From an uncultured Eubacteriales bacterium (GTDB taxonomy: Bacteria > Bacillota > Clostridia > Oscillospirales > CAG-272): DNA of 25,160 nucleotides. Numbering within the stretch: the first letter of the stretch is position 1; every line of letters begins with the position of its first letter. A program made the translations under genes and the position numbers. Where the stretch lies: assembly GCA_910586545.1 (NCBI GenBank), contig CAJUIQ010000025.1, positions 1-25,160 of the forward strand. Reading direction: 5' to 3'. This document shows, piece by piece, positions 7,147 through 13,394 of the stretch. The notes beneath the pieces were generated by a model. That model was not told where the DNA came from, ran no database searches, and was given only the letters and a program-made list of their open reading frames with translations.

Positions 7147-8511
7147 TTAGTTTGTTTCAATAGAACTGCCGTTGAAGGACGAACCGGATTCAACTCGCAG
7201 CATATATTCTTCTACCAGTCTTGCAGCCGCCTTTGTAGCCTTCCAGCCCACAGAAGATCTCTGATTCAGAGGATCGTTGCCATATCCTTTCTGTTTTACG
7301 ATATGCTCAATCCCGCCGCCGCCAATGTCTGTGGTACCATATGCGTTTGCTCCTAAAAACATAGTTGCAAAGACAGCCGCTCCATCTTTTCCGCAATTTG
7401 CGGAAATAAGTTTGTCGCCGGAAGCATAAGTCACTCCCGAAAGAGGTGCGTCCAGATAAATATATTTTGACGTAGTGTTCACGCCCACAATGGTCGCAAA
7501 TACCTTCCCGGAAGTATTGGTATAATAAATATCCCGGCCTACAAGCGCATCTGTCACCGACTCAGAAACCGTTACCCGGCTTTCTGTAGCAATACCGCTT
7601 GTACAGGAACCGGAGGACGCAGAACCGGTATATGCAGTCACCGTCAACTCCTTAGAGGAACCCAAATCTCCATCATGATATACCTTTGCCTCTGTCGTTT
7701 GCACAAAGCGCACGCCGCCAAGAGTGCCGATCTCGCCCCGGAGTACGGTAGCGGGATCCGTATATTTTTGAATGTCCAGCCATTGCCCCTCAGCATCCTG
7801 CATCAAATCGTATGCAACATAAGGATGAATTACCGCTACGTAAGAACCGTCAATAGAAGGAGCATTCATGGCTTTCAGAATCGCTGCAGCCTTAAATACA
7901 TCCTTTACGCGCAGCTTCGCATCCGCGCCTAAATCGCTGCGGGAAGTAACTTCTGTCTCCTTACCGTCAGCAGATACCTTCGGACAGTAGTACACATTCG
8001 TACCGCCAATAATTTGATTGCGAACGACCGTATCAATTGTTCTTCCCGCCTGATCTGCCAGCTGTTTTGTCGCCTCCACTACAATGGGATCCACACTGGT
8101 CAGTTCGATCATGTCTGTCAATTCTACATAATCACCGTACTGGTCTACAGTCGTAGTTACAGGAACAACAGTCAGCTTGCTTCCGGTAGGTGTAACGCCT
8201 TCTGTGATAGGCGTCAACGCCTTAGGCAGACTGGAAAATTTACGAAATTCAATGGTTTTACCACCGTTTTGCGGAATGGGACGTTTTTGACCAAACTGGT
8301 CAAAAACAAGACTCGGTCCAGACAACTCAATCAGAGTCTTATCGTAAAAAGTCTTCATTTCCGCGGACAGGCCGCTTTCACTTCCCGGTGTCGCTACATA
8401 CTCTTTGCTGTTTGCCGGTGCGTTTGCATTTACAAATGCCTGTGTACCATGCACAACATCTCCCGCTCCAAACAACTGTAAATCCAGCATTCCATTACAT
8501 GATCTTGTCAT
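7147..8511 (-). CDS. Major capsid protein, N4-gp56 family
   Basis: This 454-residue protein matches the N4-gp56-type major capsid family. The N-terminal half has the conserved order FDQFGQKRPIPQNGGKTIEFRK (about 70-91), PITEGVTPTG (101-110), and a VPVTTTVDQYGDYVELTDM stretch (116-134). Later come VIHPYVAYDL (228-236), GGVRFVQTTEAKVY (265-278) and MFLGANAYG (384-392). This is an HK97-fold shell subunit. A beta-rich block of about 90 residues (281-374) sits between the last two conserved motifs and may form a surface protrusion. The start at 8511 has AAAGGA six bases upstream; an ATG at 8490 (MLDLQLFG) lacks a ribosome site but would place a motif at the N-terminus as in relatives. All conserved blocks are present, so the gene looks functional. 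Confidence 0.9.
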   Translation of the reverse strand: MTRSCNGMLDLQLFGAGDVVHGTQAFVNANAPANSKEYVATPGSESGLSAEMKTFYDKTLIELSGPSLVFDQFGQKRPIPQNGGKTIEFRKFSSLPKALTPITEGVTPTGSKLTVVPVTTTVDQYGDYVELTDMIELTSVDPIVVEATKQLADQAGRTIDTVVRNQIIGGTNVYYCPKVSADGKETEVTSRSDLGADAKLRVKDVFKAAAILKAMNAPSIDGSYVAVIHPYVAYDLMQDAEGQWLDIQKYTDPATVLRGEIGTLGGVRFVQTTEAKVYHDGDLGSSKELTVTAYTGSASSGSCTSGIATESRVTVSESVTDALVGRDIYYTNTSGKVFATIVGVNTTSKYIYLDAPLSGVTYASGDKLISANCGKDGAAVFATMFLGANAYGTTDIGGGGIEHIVKQKGYGNDPLNQRSSVGWKATKAAARLVEEYMLRVESGSSFNGSSIETN

Positions 8512-8539
8512 CTTTTTTCCTTTCTCCGCCGCTGCGGAA

Positions 8540-9349
8540 TCAGAATTTTACTTTTGCGCCGTTCTCTACCCGTCGAAGAATATCTCTTATTCCCCTCCCG
8601 GTTAAATGCTCGACGCTGGTCTTTCGAGAAATTCCCGATTGGCCCTTGACTCCGTTTTCATCAGGCCGTGCAGCCTCTTTACGAAGCAGCTCTGCCGCTC
8701 GCTTAGCCCCGTTTTCCGTGGCCTGTCGTACAGCAGCGTGCAGTAACTGATTAAAATGTACCACCTGCCATGCCTCCTCTATGGAAAAACCCGCACGAAG
8801 CATTCCACAAAAGCGTCTGTCAGACAGCTCCTTTTCCAGGTTAAATCCCCGCACCTTTTTGGAAAGCGTTCCCGCTTCATCCAGTAGTATCTGATACTGT
8901 TTGGCAGCGCTTCGCCGGCGCAGTCTTTCCTCTAACGCATTTTTTGTTTCAGTTCGGCCAAGGGCATCCGCAATTCCATCGATATCTGTTTCCTGCTTCT
9001 GGTACATAGCCGCAAGGCTTTGTATTATGCGTGCTGCTCCAGCTGGCAGGGTAGCTGTTGGGGACGCAGGCACCCCTACTATATTTTCCCCTTTGGCTAG
9101 TTTTTCCTGCACAAATTCTCCTCTGCTTTCGAGAGTAGGTCTTTCCTCGCTCTCACTGCCAACCGGTGCAGCGGAGCGGCTCTGCTGTTTTACATATCTT
9201 TGGGCACTGCCCGTATGCCCTTTTTCATTTTCGGACTGTTCTGCAGCACAGTCCATCGTTTGTGTACTGGGATGTTCAGCACCCTGCACGCCGCTATTGG
9301 CGCCGCTTTCCTCGCCAAACAGGCGTAGATTCAATGAAACTTTTTTCAT
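8540..9349 (-). CDS. Putative capsid scaffolding protein
   Basis: A 269-residue, charged, mostly helical protein right before the major capsid gene, where scaffolds normally lie. The N-terminus is MKKVSLNLRLFGEES, then a low-complexity Ser/Glu/Ala stretch (about 15-100), a coiled-coil-like middle with ALEERLRRRSAAKQY, and a C-terminus with RPDENGVKGQSG, KTSVEHLT and RRVENGAKVKF. This C-terminal layout (RP-x-ENG, then a short basic helix and a final x-K-x-F) matches scaffold-like proteins beside N4-gp56 capsids in Clostridia (from memory). The frame is open to 9544, but the extra 65 residues overlap deoB and its terminator, so the ATG at 9349 after AGTGAGG is chosen. No protease domain is visible. 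Confidence 0.72.
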   Translation of the reverse strand: MKKVSLNLRLFGEESGANSGVQGAEHPSTQTMDCAAEQSENEKGHTGSAQRYVKQQSRSAAPVGSESEERPTLESRGEFVQEKLAKGENIVGVPASPTATLPAGAARIIQSLAAMYQKQETDIDGIADALGRTETKNALEERLRRRSAAKQYQILLDEAGTLSKKVRGFNLEKELSDRRFCGMLRAGFSIEEAWQVVHFNQLLHAAVRQATENGAKRAAELLRKEAARPDENGVKGQSGISRKTSVEHLTGRGIRDILRRVENGAKVKF

Positions 9350-9386
9350 GCCAACCTCACTTTCTGACTTCGCGGAGTCTGAAGTT

Positions 9387-9415
9387 ATTATAGCGGCATA
9401 AAATATCACCGTCTC
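9387..9415 (-). promoter_or_regulatory. Candidate promoter of the capsid cassette
   Basis: A perfect - strand TATAAT (9392-9387) lies 37 bases upstream of the scaffold-like gene. The hexamer 17 bases above it, GAGACG (9415-9410), matches TTGACA at only three positions, so an activator or other aid may be needed. It sits after the deoB terminator and would let the cassette be transcribed on its own. Confidence 0.5.
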
Positions 9416-9445
9416 CCCCGGAAAAGCAGATTTGCATTTCTGCAA

Positions 9446-9476
9446 CAAAAAAGACGGCGTCACTTCACGCCGTCTT
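9446..9476 (-). terminator. deoB terminator overlapping the end of the coding region
   Basis: AAGACGGCGT (9451-9460) and ACGCCGTCTT (9467-9476) form a 10-base-pair stem with a six-base loop. On the - strand it is followed by six Ts. The first stem arm encodes the last codons of deoB and the TGA stop lies in the loop/second-arm boundary. Confidence 0.85.
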
Positions 9477-10644
9477 TTTGAATCAATTGTAAAAAGGATT
9501 TTCCACAAAGTGTATGTGCATCCGCTCCCAGCAGTTCTGTACACGTTTTTCCAAGATCTCCCAAACAGTTCCGTGTGCCCAAAGAAACAGCCACAATTTT
9601 CGGCCCAGCAATGAGAACCGGTACATACTCTCTTGTATGGTCCGTACCAATATATCCCGGATCACATCCGTGATCCGCTGTTACGATCATACAGTCTTCC
9701 TCTTCCAGCATCTCATATAACTGCTGTAAAAAATGATCCATCTCCATTACCGCGCCCGCATATCCTGCAGGATCCCGGCGATGGCCATACTGCATATCGA
9801 AATCTACTAAATTCACAAAGCAAAGCCCTGCAAAAGACTCCTGGCACATGTTCAGCGTTTTTGCCATACCATCGGTATTGGACTGTGTGTGTATTTCCCG
9901 CGTAATTCCCCTGTGTGCAAAAATATCACCTATTTTCCCAATGCCGATAACTTCCATTCCAGCGTCTGCAATACAGTCGCACATAGTTTTCGTAGGAGGT
10001 TCCAGAGCATAGTCTCTTCGATTGGATGTCCGCACAAAGTTCGGCTCCTCTCCCACAAAAGGCCGAGCAATCACTCTGCCCACCGCATGAGGGCCAGTCA
10101 ACAGTTTACGCGCGTCTTCACAGTACCGATACAAGTCGTTTACAGGAATCACATCTTCATGAGCGGCAACTTGAAAAACGCTGTCTGCCGAAGTATACAC
10201 TATCAGCCTTCCTGTTTCCATATGCGCACGACCAAAGTCACGGATCACCTGGGTGCCGGAATAAGGTGCGTTGCATAGCCATCCTTTGCTGATTTTTTCC
10301 ATCAGTTCCTGTGGAAATCCATTCGGATAGGTTGGCATTTTTACGTTGGAAACAAGACCGGCAATTTCCCAATGACCGGTTACCGTATCCTTGCCCGCAG
10401 ATACCTCACGCATACGCCCGTATGCCCCAATTGGTTGCTTTGTATGAGGTCTGTCTGCAGGTATCCCCTCCAAATTTCCAATCCCCATCTGTGTCAAAAA
10501 AGGCGCTGCAAAATCTTCAAGCCTGCATAAAGTTCCATAAGTGTCGCTTCCGCTGTCATCACCGTCTCCGTTGCCATATCTGTCGGCATCTGGGGCCGCC
10601 CCCACACCCATACTATCTGCCACAATTAAAAATATTCGTTTCAC
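9460..10644 (-). CDS. deoB: Phosphopentomutase
   Basis: A 394-residue phosphopentomutase of the alkaline phosphatase superfamily, which interconverts (deoxy)ribose 1-phosphate and 5-phosphate in nucleoside catabolism in the cytoplasm. Visible motifs are VADSMGVGAAPDA at the N-terminus with the metal-binding Asp10, GKDTVTGHWEI with the Thr that carries phosphate, and ITADHGCDP-type VTADHGCDPGYIGTDHTREY near the C-terminus with metal ligands. The length is normal. Translation starts at a GTG with GGGAG seven bases upstream. It is transcribed alone, divergent from the MecA-like gene, and ends in a terminator that overlaps its stop codon. It is a host metabolic gene at the head of the capsid cassette, with no sign of phage affinity. 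Confidence 0.96.
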   Translation of the reverse strand: MKRIFLIVADSMGVGAAPDADRYGNGDGDDSGSDTYGTLCRLEDFAAPFLTQMGIGNLEGIPADRPHTKQPIGAYGRMREVSAGKDTVTGHWEIAGLVSNVKMPTYPNGFPQELMEKISKGWLCNAPYSGTQVIRDFGRAHMETGRLIVYTSADSVFQVAAHEDVIPVNDLYRYCEDARKLLTGPHAVGRVIARPFVGEEPNFVRTSNRRDYALEPPTKTMCDCIADAGMEVIGIGKIGDIFAHRGITREIHTQSNTDGMAKTLNMCQESFAGLCFVNLVDFDMQYGHRRDPAGYAGAVMEMDHFLQQLYEMLEEEDCMIVTADHGCDPGYIGTDHTREYVPVLIAGPKIVAVSLGTRNCLGDLGKTCTELLGADAHTLCGKSFLQLIQKDGVK

Positions 10645-10678
10645 AAAATTTCTCCCGTTTCTTCACTCTTTCTTTCTA

Positions 10679-10707
10679 ATAGTATCACCACATTCCCTGT
10701 TGGTCAA
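10679..10707 (-). promoter_or_regulatory. deoB promoter
   Basis: On the - strand TTGACC (10707-10702) and TACTAT (10684-10679) are 17 bases apart, and TG one base before the -10 box makes an extended -10. It lies 35 bases upstream of the GTG start. Confidence 0.7.
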
Positions 10708-10749
10708 TATTTCCTGCCATGAAAATCCCATATTTCCAGAAATTAATCG

Positions 10750-10778
10750 TACCATTTCTTCGCGGCACGCATTATAAT
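10750..10778 (+). promoter_or_regulatory. Candidate promoter of the MecA-like gene
   Basis: A perfect TATAAT (10773-10778) is followed by an 80-base leader. The -35 hexamer at 17-base spacing (TACCAT) is poor. A second AT-rich TATATA at about 10786-10791 is an alternative. Confidence 0.4.
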
Positions 10779-10820
10779 ATTAATAGTATATAAAGAGCGA
10801 GAGAAATCTCCTAAAAAAAC

Positions 10821-10850
10821 GGATTGCGCCTCTAGGCGCCGAAAGGCACA
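10821..10850 (+). promoter_or_regulatory. Leader with two mutually exclusive hairpins before the MecA-like gene
   Basis: GCGCC-TCTA-GGCGC (10826-10839) can form a five-base-pair hairpin. GCGCC-GAAA-GGCAC (10836-10849) can form a GNRA-capped hairpin with one mismatch and reuses bases of the first. The second ends just before the AGG that serves the GTG start. It does not match a riboswitch class I know. Confidence 0.4.
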
Positions 10851-10858
10851 GGTTTAAA

Positions 10859-11413
10859 GTGGAAGTAATTATGATTAATGGCGAAAAACTGAAGGTAATG
10901 CTGTCCTCGGCAGATATGGAATACTATGCAATAAGCTGCGATATGCTGGATAGCGACAATGCCCAGTCCCGGTGTGCATTTCGCAAAATCTTAGAGGACG
11001 CCCGCGGACAATGCGGTTTTGACGCAGCCGGCGCGAAAGTGTTCGTTCAGGTTTTCCCGTCAAAAGAAGGAGGCTGCGAAATGTTTGTAACAAAACTGGG
11101 AGACGCTTCAAAAATAAATTTTCAATCCCAGACTAACCAGACCGGCAAAAAATTTTTTTATGTTTACAGCTTTGATTGCTTAAACAAAATGCTGGAGGCA
11201 TGCGCTATGATACAAAGACTACAATACAGCGATGAAAGCTTTGCCTATACCGATACCAGACGAAAGCGATATTTTCTAACGCTGGAAACAGATATTCCCA
11301 ATCTGTCGGAATTTGGTGGTCGCAGATGCCGTAGTAACGCGCGCTTTTACATATCTGAGCACTGTAGCCTAATCTGCGAAGGCGCGGTGGAACGCCTTTC
11401 TGCTTTAGCATGA
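10859..11413 (+). CDS. MecA-like adaptor protein
   Basis: A 184-residue protein resembling MecA/YpbH adaptors, which deliver substrates to the ClpC-ClpP protease; in B. subtilis MecA controls competence factor ComK. The N-terminus MEVIMINGEKLKVMLSSADME aligns position by position with the start of B. subtilis MecA, which supports the GTG at 10859 over the ATG at 10871. The middle has RKILEDARGQCGF and VQVFPSKEGGCEMFVTKLG, the conserved MecA pattern (helix, then beta-strand with FP-x-K-x-GG-C-E). The C-terminal half should form the ClpC-binding alpha/beta domain. It is shorter than B. subtilis MecA (218) because the linker is shorter, which is usual in Clostridia. It is a single gene between a structured leader and a perfect terminator. 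Substrates are unknown. Confidence 0.85.
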   Translation: MEVIMINGEKLKVMLSSADMEYYAISCDMLDSDNAQSRCAFRKILEDARGQCGFDAAGAKVFVQVFPSKEGGCEMFVTKLGDASKINFQSQTNQTGKKFFYVYSFDCLNKMLEACAMIQRLQYSDESFAYTDTRRKRYFLTLETDIPNLSEFGGRRCRSNARFYISEHCSLICEGAVERLSALA

Positions 11414-11422
11414 TTCTACACC

Positions 11423-11456
11423 AAAAACAGACTTCCCTGCAGGGAAGTCTGTTTTT
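11423..11456 (+). terminator. Terminator of the MecA-like gene
   Basis: AAAAACAGACTTCCCT and AGGGAAGTCTGTTTTT form a perfect inverted repeat around GC, ending in a T tract ten bases past the stop codon. The symmetry allows action in both directions. Confidence 0.9.
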
Positions 11457-11485
11457 CTATTAGCAAAAAAATTTTTATATACCTC

Positions 11486-11514
11486 TTGACAAATAATACT
11501 ATGTGGTGTATAGT
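11486..11514 (+). promoter_or_regulatory. Promoter of the padR operon
   Basis: TTGACA (11486-11491) and TATAGT (11509-11514) are exactly 17 bases apart, close to the sigma-A consensus. It lies about 24 bases before the padR start, allowing a short leader with AGGAGGT. Confidence 0.85.
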
Positions 11515-11516
11515 AT
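11496..11516. promoter_or_regulatory. Putative PadR operator over the -10 box
   Basis: ATACTAT-GTGGTGT-ATAGTAT is a perfect 7-7-7 inverted repeat within the spacer and -10 box. PadR-family repressors commonly bind such sites in their own promoters, so autorepression is likely but inferred. Confidence 0.65.
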
Positions 11517-11537
11517 ATTGCGACAGGAGGTATTTAG

Positions 11538-11858
11538 ATGGACATGCAGCTGAAACGCGGTCTACTGGATATATGTGTCCTGGCCGCAATCAAACAGGAA
11601 GATTCCTACGGATATCAAATTATTAAAGATATAAAGCCGTATGTAGAAATCTCTGAATCGACTCTTTATCCGATTCTAAGAAGGTTGGAAAATGCAGAGC
11701 AGTTAACAGTGCGCTCTGTAGAACATGCCGGAAGACTGCGAAAGTATTATCATATTACACCTTTCGGGTTGGAACGGATCGCATCCTTTCAGGCAGAATG
11801 GAAAGAAATTCTATCAATTTATCGATTTGTAACAAGGGAGGAAAGTAAAAATGCGTAA
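11538..11858 (+). CDS. PadR family transcriptional regulator
   Basis: A 106-residue PadR-type winged helix protein. It opens MDMQLKRGLLDICVLA, then EDSYGYQIIKDI, ISESTLYPILRRLENAEQLT (recognition helix and wing) and GRLRKYYHITPFGLERI, all family hallmarks. The short C-terminal helix for dimerisation marks it as a small subfamily-2 PadR. AGGAGGT precedes the ATG. It overlaps the DUF1700 gene by eight bases. The padR-DUF1700-DUF4097 order is common in Firmicutes, where PadR represses its own operon in response to envelope stress or antimicrobial compounds. An inverted repeat over the promoter supports this; the inducer is unknown. Confidence 0.93.
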   Translation: MDMQLKRGLLDICVLAAIKQEDSYGYQIIKDIKPYVEISESTLYPILRRLENAEQLTVRSVEHAGRLRKYYHITPFGLERIASFQAEWKEILSIYRFVTREESKNA

Positions 11859-12453
11859 GCCGGATTTTCTTGCAGCGCTAAGCGATGCGCTGCAGGGGCT
11901 GCCCCAAAGCGATATAGATAAATCTATTGAATATTACAACGAAATCATTGAAGATCAGATGGAAGACGGAACTGGCGAGGAAGAAGCAGTAGCAACGCTG
12001 GGACGTCCCGAAGAAATTGCGAAACAAATTTTAATGGATACAGCATTGCCTAAACTTATGCGCGCCAAAGTAAAGCCTACTCATACACTACGTGGATGGG
12101 AAATTGTTTTGCTAATTCTTGGCTCTCCCATTTGGTTTTCTCTGCTCATTGCTGCAGCATCTATATTATTCTCCCTGTATATTACAATCTGGGCAGCAAT
12201 TGTCTGTCTGTATGCATGCAATCTCACCTTTGCTATTGGTTCTGTATTTTTTCCGATACAAGGCTGTGTCTTTGTCTTCACCGGACACTATGCCGCAGCA
12301 GCGTTCTACTTTGGAGCAACCCTCGTCTGTCTTGGTATAACGGTACTTTTGTTTTTCGGCTTTAATAATATAACAGCCAAGCTTATAGCCCTCAGCAAAA
12401 AGCTTGTACTATGGATTAAATCTCTGTTTCTCAAAAGGAGTCGCACAAAATGA
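11851..12453 (+). CDS. DUF1700 family membrane protein
   Basis: A 200-residue protein with a cytoplasmic N-terminus (about residues 1-65): FLAALSDALQGLPQSDIDKSIEYYNEII, then EDGTGEEEAVATLGRPEEIAKQI, the HAAS-type helical signature of the DUF1700 family. Residues about 80-175 carry three or four hydrophobic helices, and the C-terminus is basic. The start overlaps padR by eight bases and the end overlaps the next gene by four, so the three genes form one translationally coupled operon. Family members are thought to be membrane partners of the adjacent PadR-controlled system; molecular function is unknown. Confidence 0.88.
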   Translation: MRKPDFLAALSDALQGLPQSDIDKSIEYYNEIIEDQMEDGTGEEEAVATLGRPEEIAKQILMDTALPKLMRAKVKPTHTLRGWEIVLLILGSPIWFSLLIAAASILFSLYITIWAAIVCLYACNLTFAIGSVFFPIQGCVFVFTGHYAAAAFYFGATLVCLGITVLLFFGFNNITAKLIALSKKLVLWIKSLFLKRSRTK

Positions 12454-13361
12454 ATAAAACGAAAAAAATATGGATTTTTGCTGCAGTAATCTGTATCTTT
12501 GTTGGAGGTATCATCGTGTGCGGTTCTGCCGCCTCGGTAGGCTTTGATTTTACAAAGTTTAATACCTATACCCCGGAAGAAAAAACATATTCCATAAAAG
12601 AGTCCTTCGAAAATATCGATATACAGACTACCGAAGCCAATGTTATCCTACTTCCATCGCAAAATGATATTTGTGAAATCGTCTGTGCGGAAAACGATAA
12701 AATTACCCATACGATATCTGTAGAAAACAATACCTTAAAAATCGTGCGTGAAGACACCCGCAAATGGTACGAGCATATCGGCGTATTTTATAGCATATCC
12801 GATTTTGAAGTTAAAGTGTACCTGCCGCAGAAAAATTATAATGCGCTACACACAGCCACCGTTAGCGGCGATATCGTGGTACCGGATGGTTTTACCTTCA
12901 ATGAGGCAGAGCTGTCAACCACCAGTGGAGATATCTCCTTCGAGGCCAAAACAGAAACCGCCTGGGACGGAAAAAGCGTCAGCGGTGATATCGATGTCAA
13001 AAATAATGCCGGCGGTGCGGTAAAAATCCATACTACCAGCGGAGAAATTGATTTGGAGGATGTCCTGGCCGATTCCATAAACTTAGGAACTACCAGTGGC
13101 GACATATCGCTGGAAAACGCATTCGCGCAAAGGGAAATTTTTATAAAAAGTACAAGCGGAGAGATATCTCTGGAAAGCTGTGATGGAGGGGATATAACCA
13201 TTAAAACCACCAGCGGAGATGTGAAGGGTTCCCTGCGCAGTGAAAAACAGTTTATTACGCATACCACTAGCGGGGATATTCACGTACAGGATTCTGCCTT
13301 TGCATCAGAAAAGTGTACAGTCACTACAACCAGTGGAGATATCCGATTTACAATAGAATGA
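12450..13361 (+). CDS. DUF4097 family beta-strand repeat protein
   Basis: A 303-residue protein with one N-terminal hydrophobic segment (about 7-30), a signal anchor or signal peptide, and an extracytoplasmic remainder. Residues about 45-125 begin with the DUF4097 pattern SFENIDIQTTEANVILLPS. From about 135 to the end there are nine copies of a T/S-x-SG-D/E-I/V motif spaced 19-21 residues apart, which should stack as a right-handed beta-solenoid. LiaG-type proteins of cell-envelope stress operons are relatives. It overlaps the DUF1700 gene by four bases (ATGA) and is followed by a terminator. Envelope-associated function is inferred; no catalytic motif is seen. Confidence 0.88.
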   Translation: MNKTKKIWIFAAVICIFVGGIIVCGSAASVGFDFTKFNTYTPEEKTYSIKESFENIDIQTTEANVILLPSQNDICEIVCAENDKITHTISVENNTLKIVREDTRKWYEHIGVFYSISDFEVKVYLPQKNYNALHTATVSGDIVVPDGFTFNEAELSTTSGDISFEAKTETAWDGKSVSGDIDVKNNAGGAVKIHTTSGEIDLEDVLADSINLGTTSGDISLENAFAQREIFIKSTSGEISLESCDGGDITIKTTSGDVKGSLRSEKQFITHTTSGDIHVQDSAFASEKCTVTTTSGDIRFTIE

Positions 13362-13362
13362 T

Positions 13363-13392
13363 AAAAAGGCTTTCCAGTAGGAAAGCCTTTTT
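13363..13392. terminator. Bidirectional terminator between the padR operon and the fumarase gene
   Basis: AAAAAGGCTTTCC and GGAAAGCCTTTTT pair perfectly around AGTA, with A and T tracts on both sides. It lies between convergent genes and can end transcripts from both. Confidence 0.92.
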
Positions 13393-13394
13393 AC

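Noticed and set aside
8014..8481. A 155-codon + strand frame opposite the capsid gene
   Set aside because: The capsid frame carries all conserved family motifs. This frame has arginine/cysteine-rich sequence with no ribosome site or family resemblance.
3560..9480. Attachment-site direct repeats flanking the capsid cassette
   Set aside because: The two flanking terminator regions were compared by eye and share no convincing direct repeat. No integrase is present. A short core repeat cannot be excluded.
9350..9544. A 65-residue N-terminal extension of the scaffold-like protein
   Set aside because: It would run through the deoB terminator and overlap the end of deoB, and has no ribosome site. 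The ATG at 9349 has AGTGAGG and the expected N-terminal motif.
10801..10858. Glycine-type riboswitch, suggested by the string GCGCCGAAAGG
   Set aside because: The downstream conserved core of the glycine aptamer is absent and the paired arms do not fit; kept only as an unclassified structured leader.
12860..13350. Tandem DNA repeats or CRISPR-like array
   Set aside because: The repeated ACCAGTGGAGATAT-like units are codons of the DUF4097 motif at 57-63 base spacing, with degenerate copies and no unique spacers.
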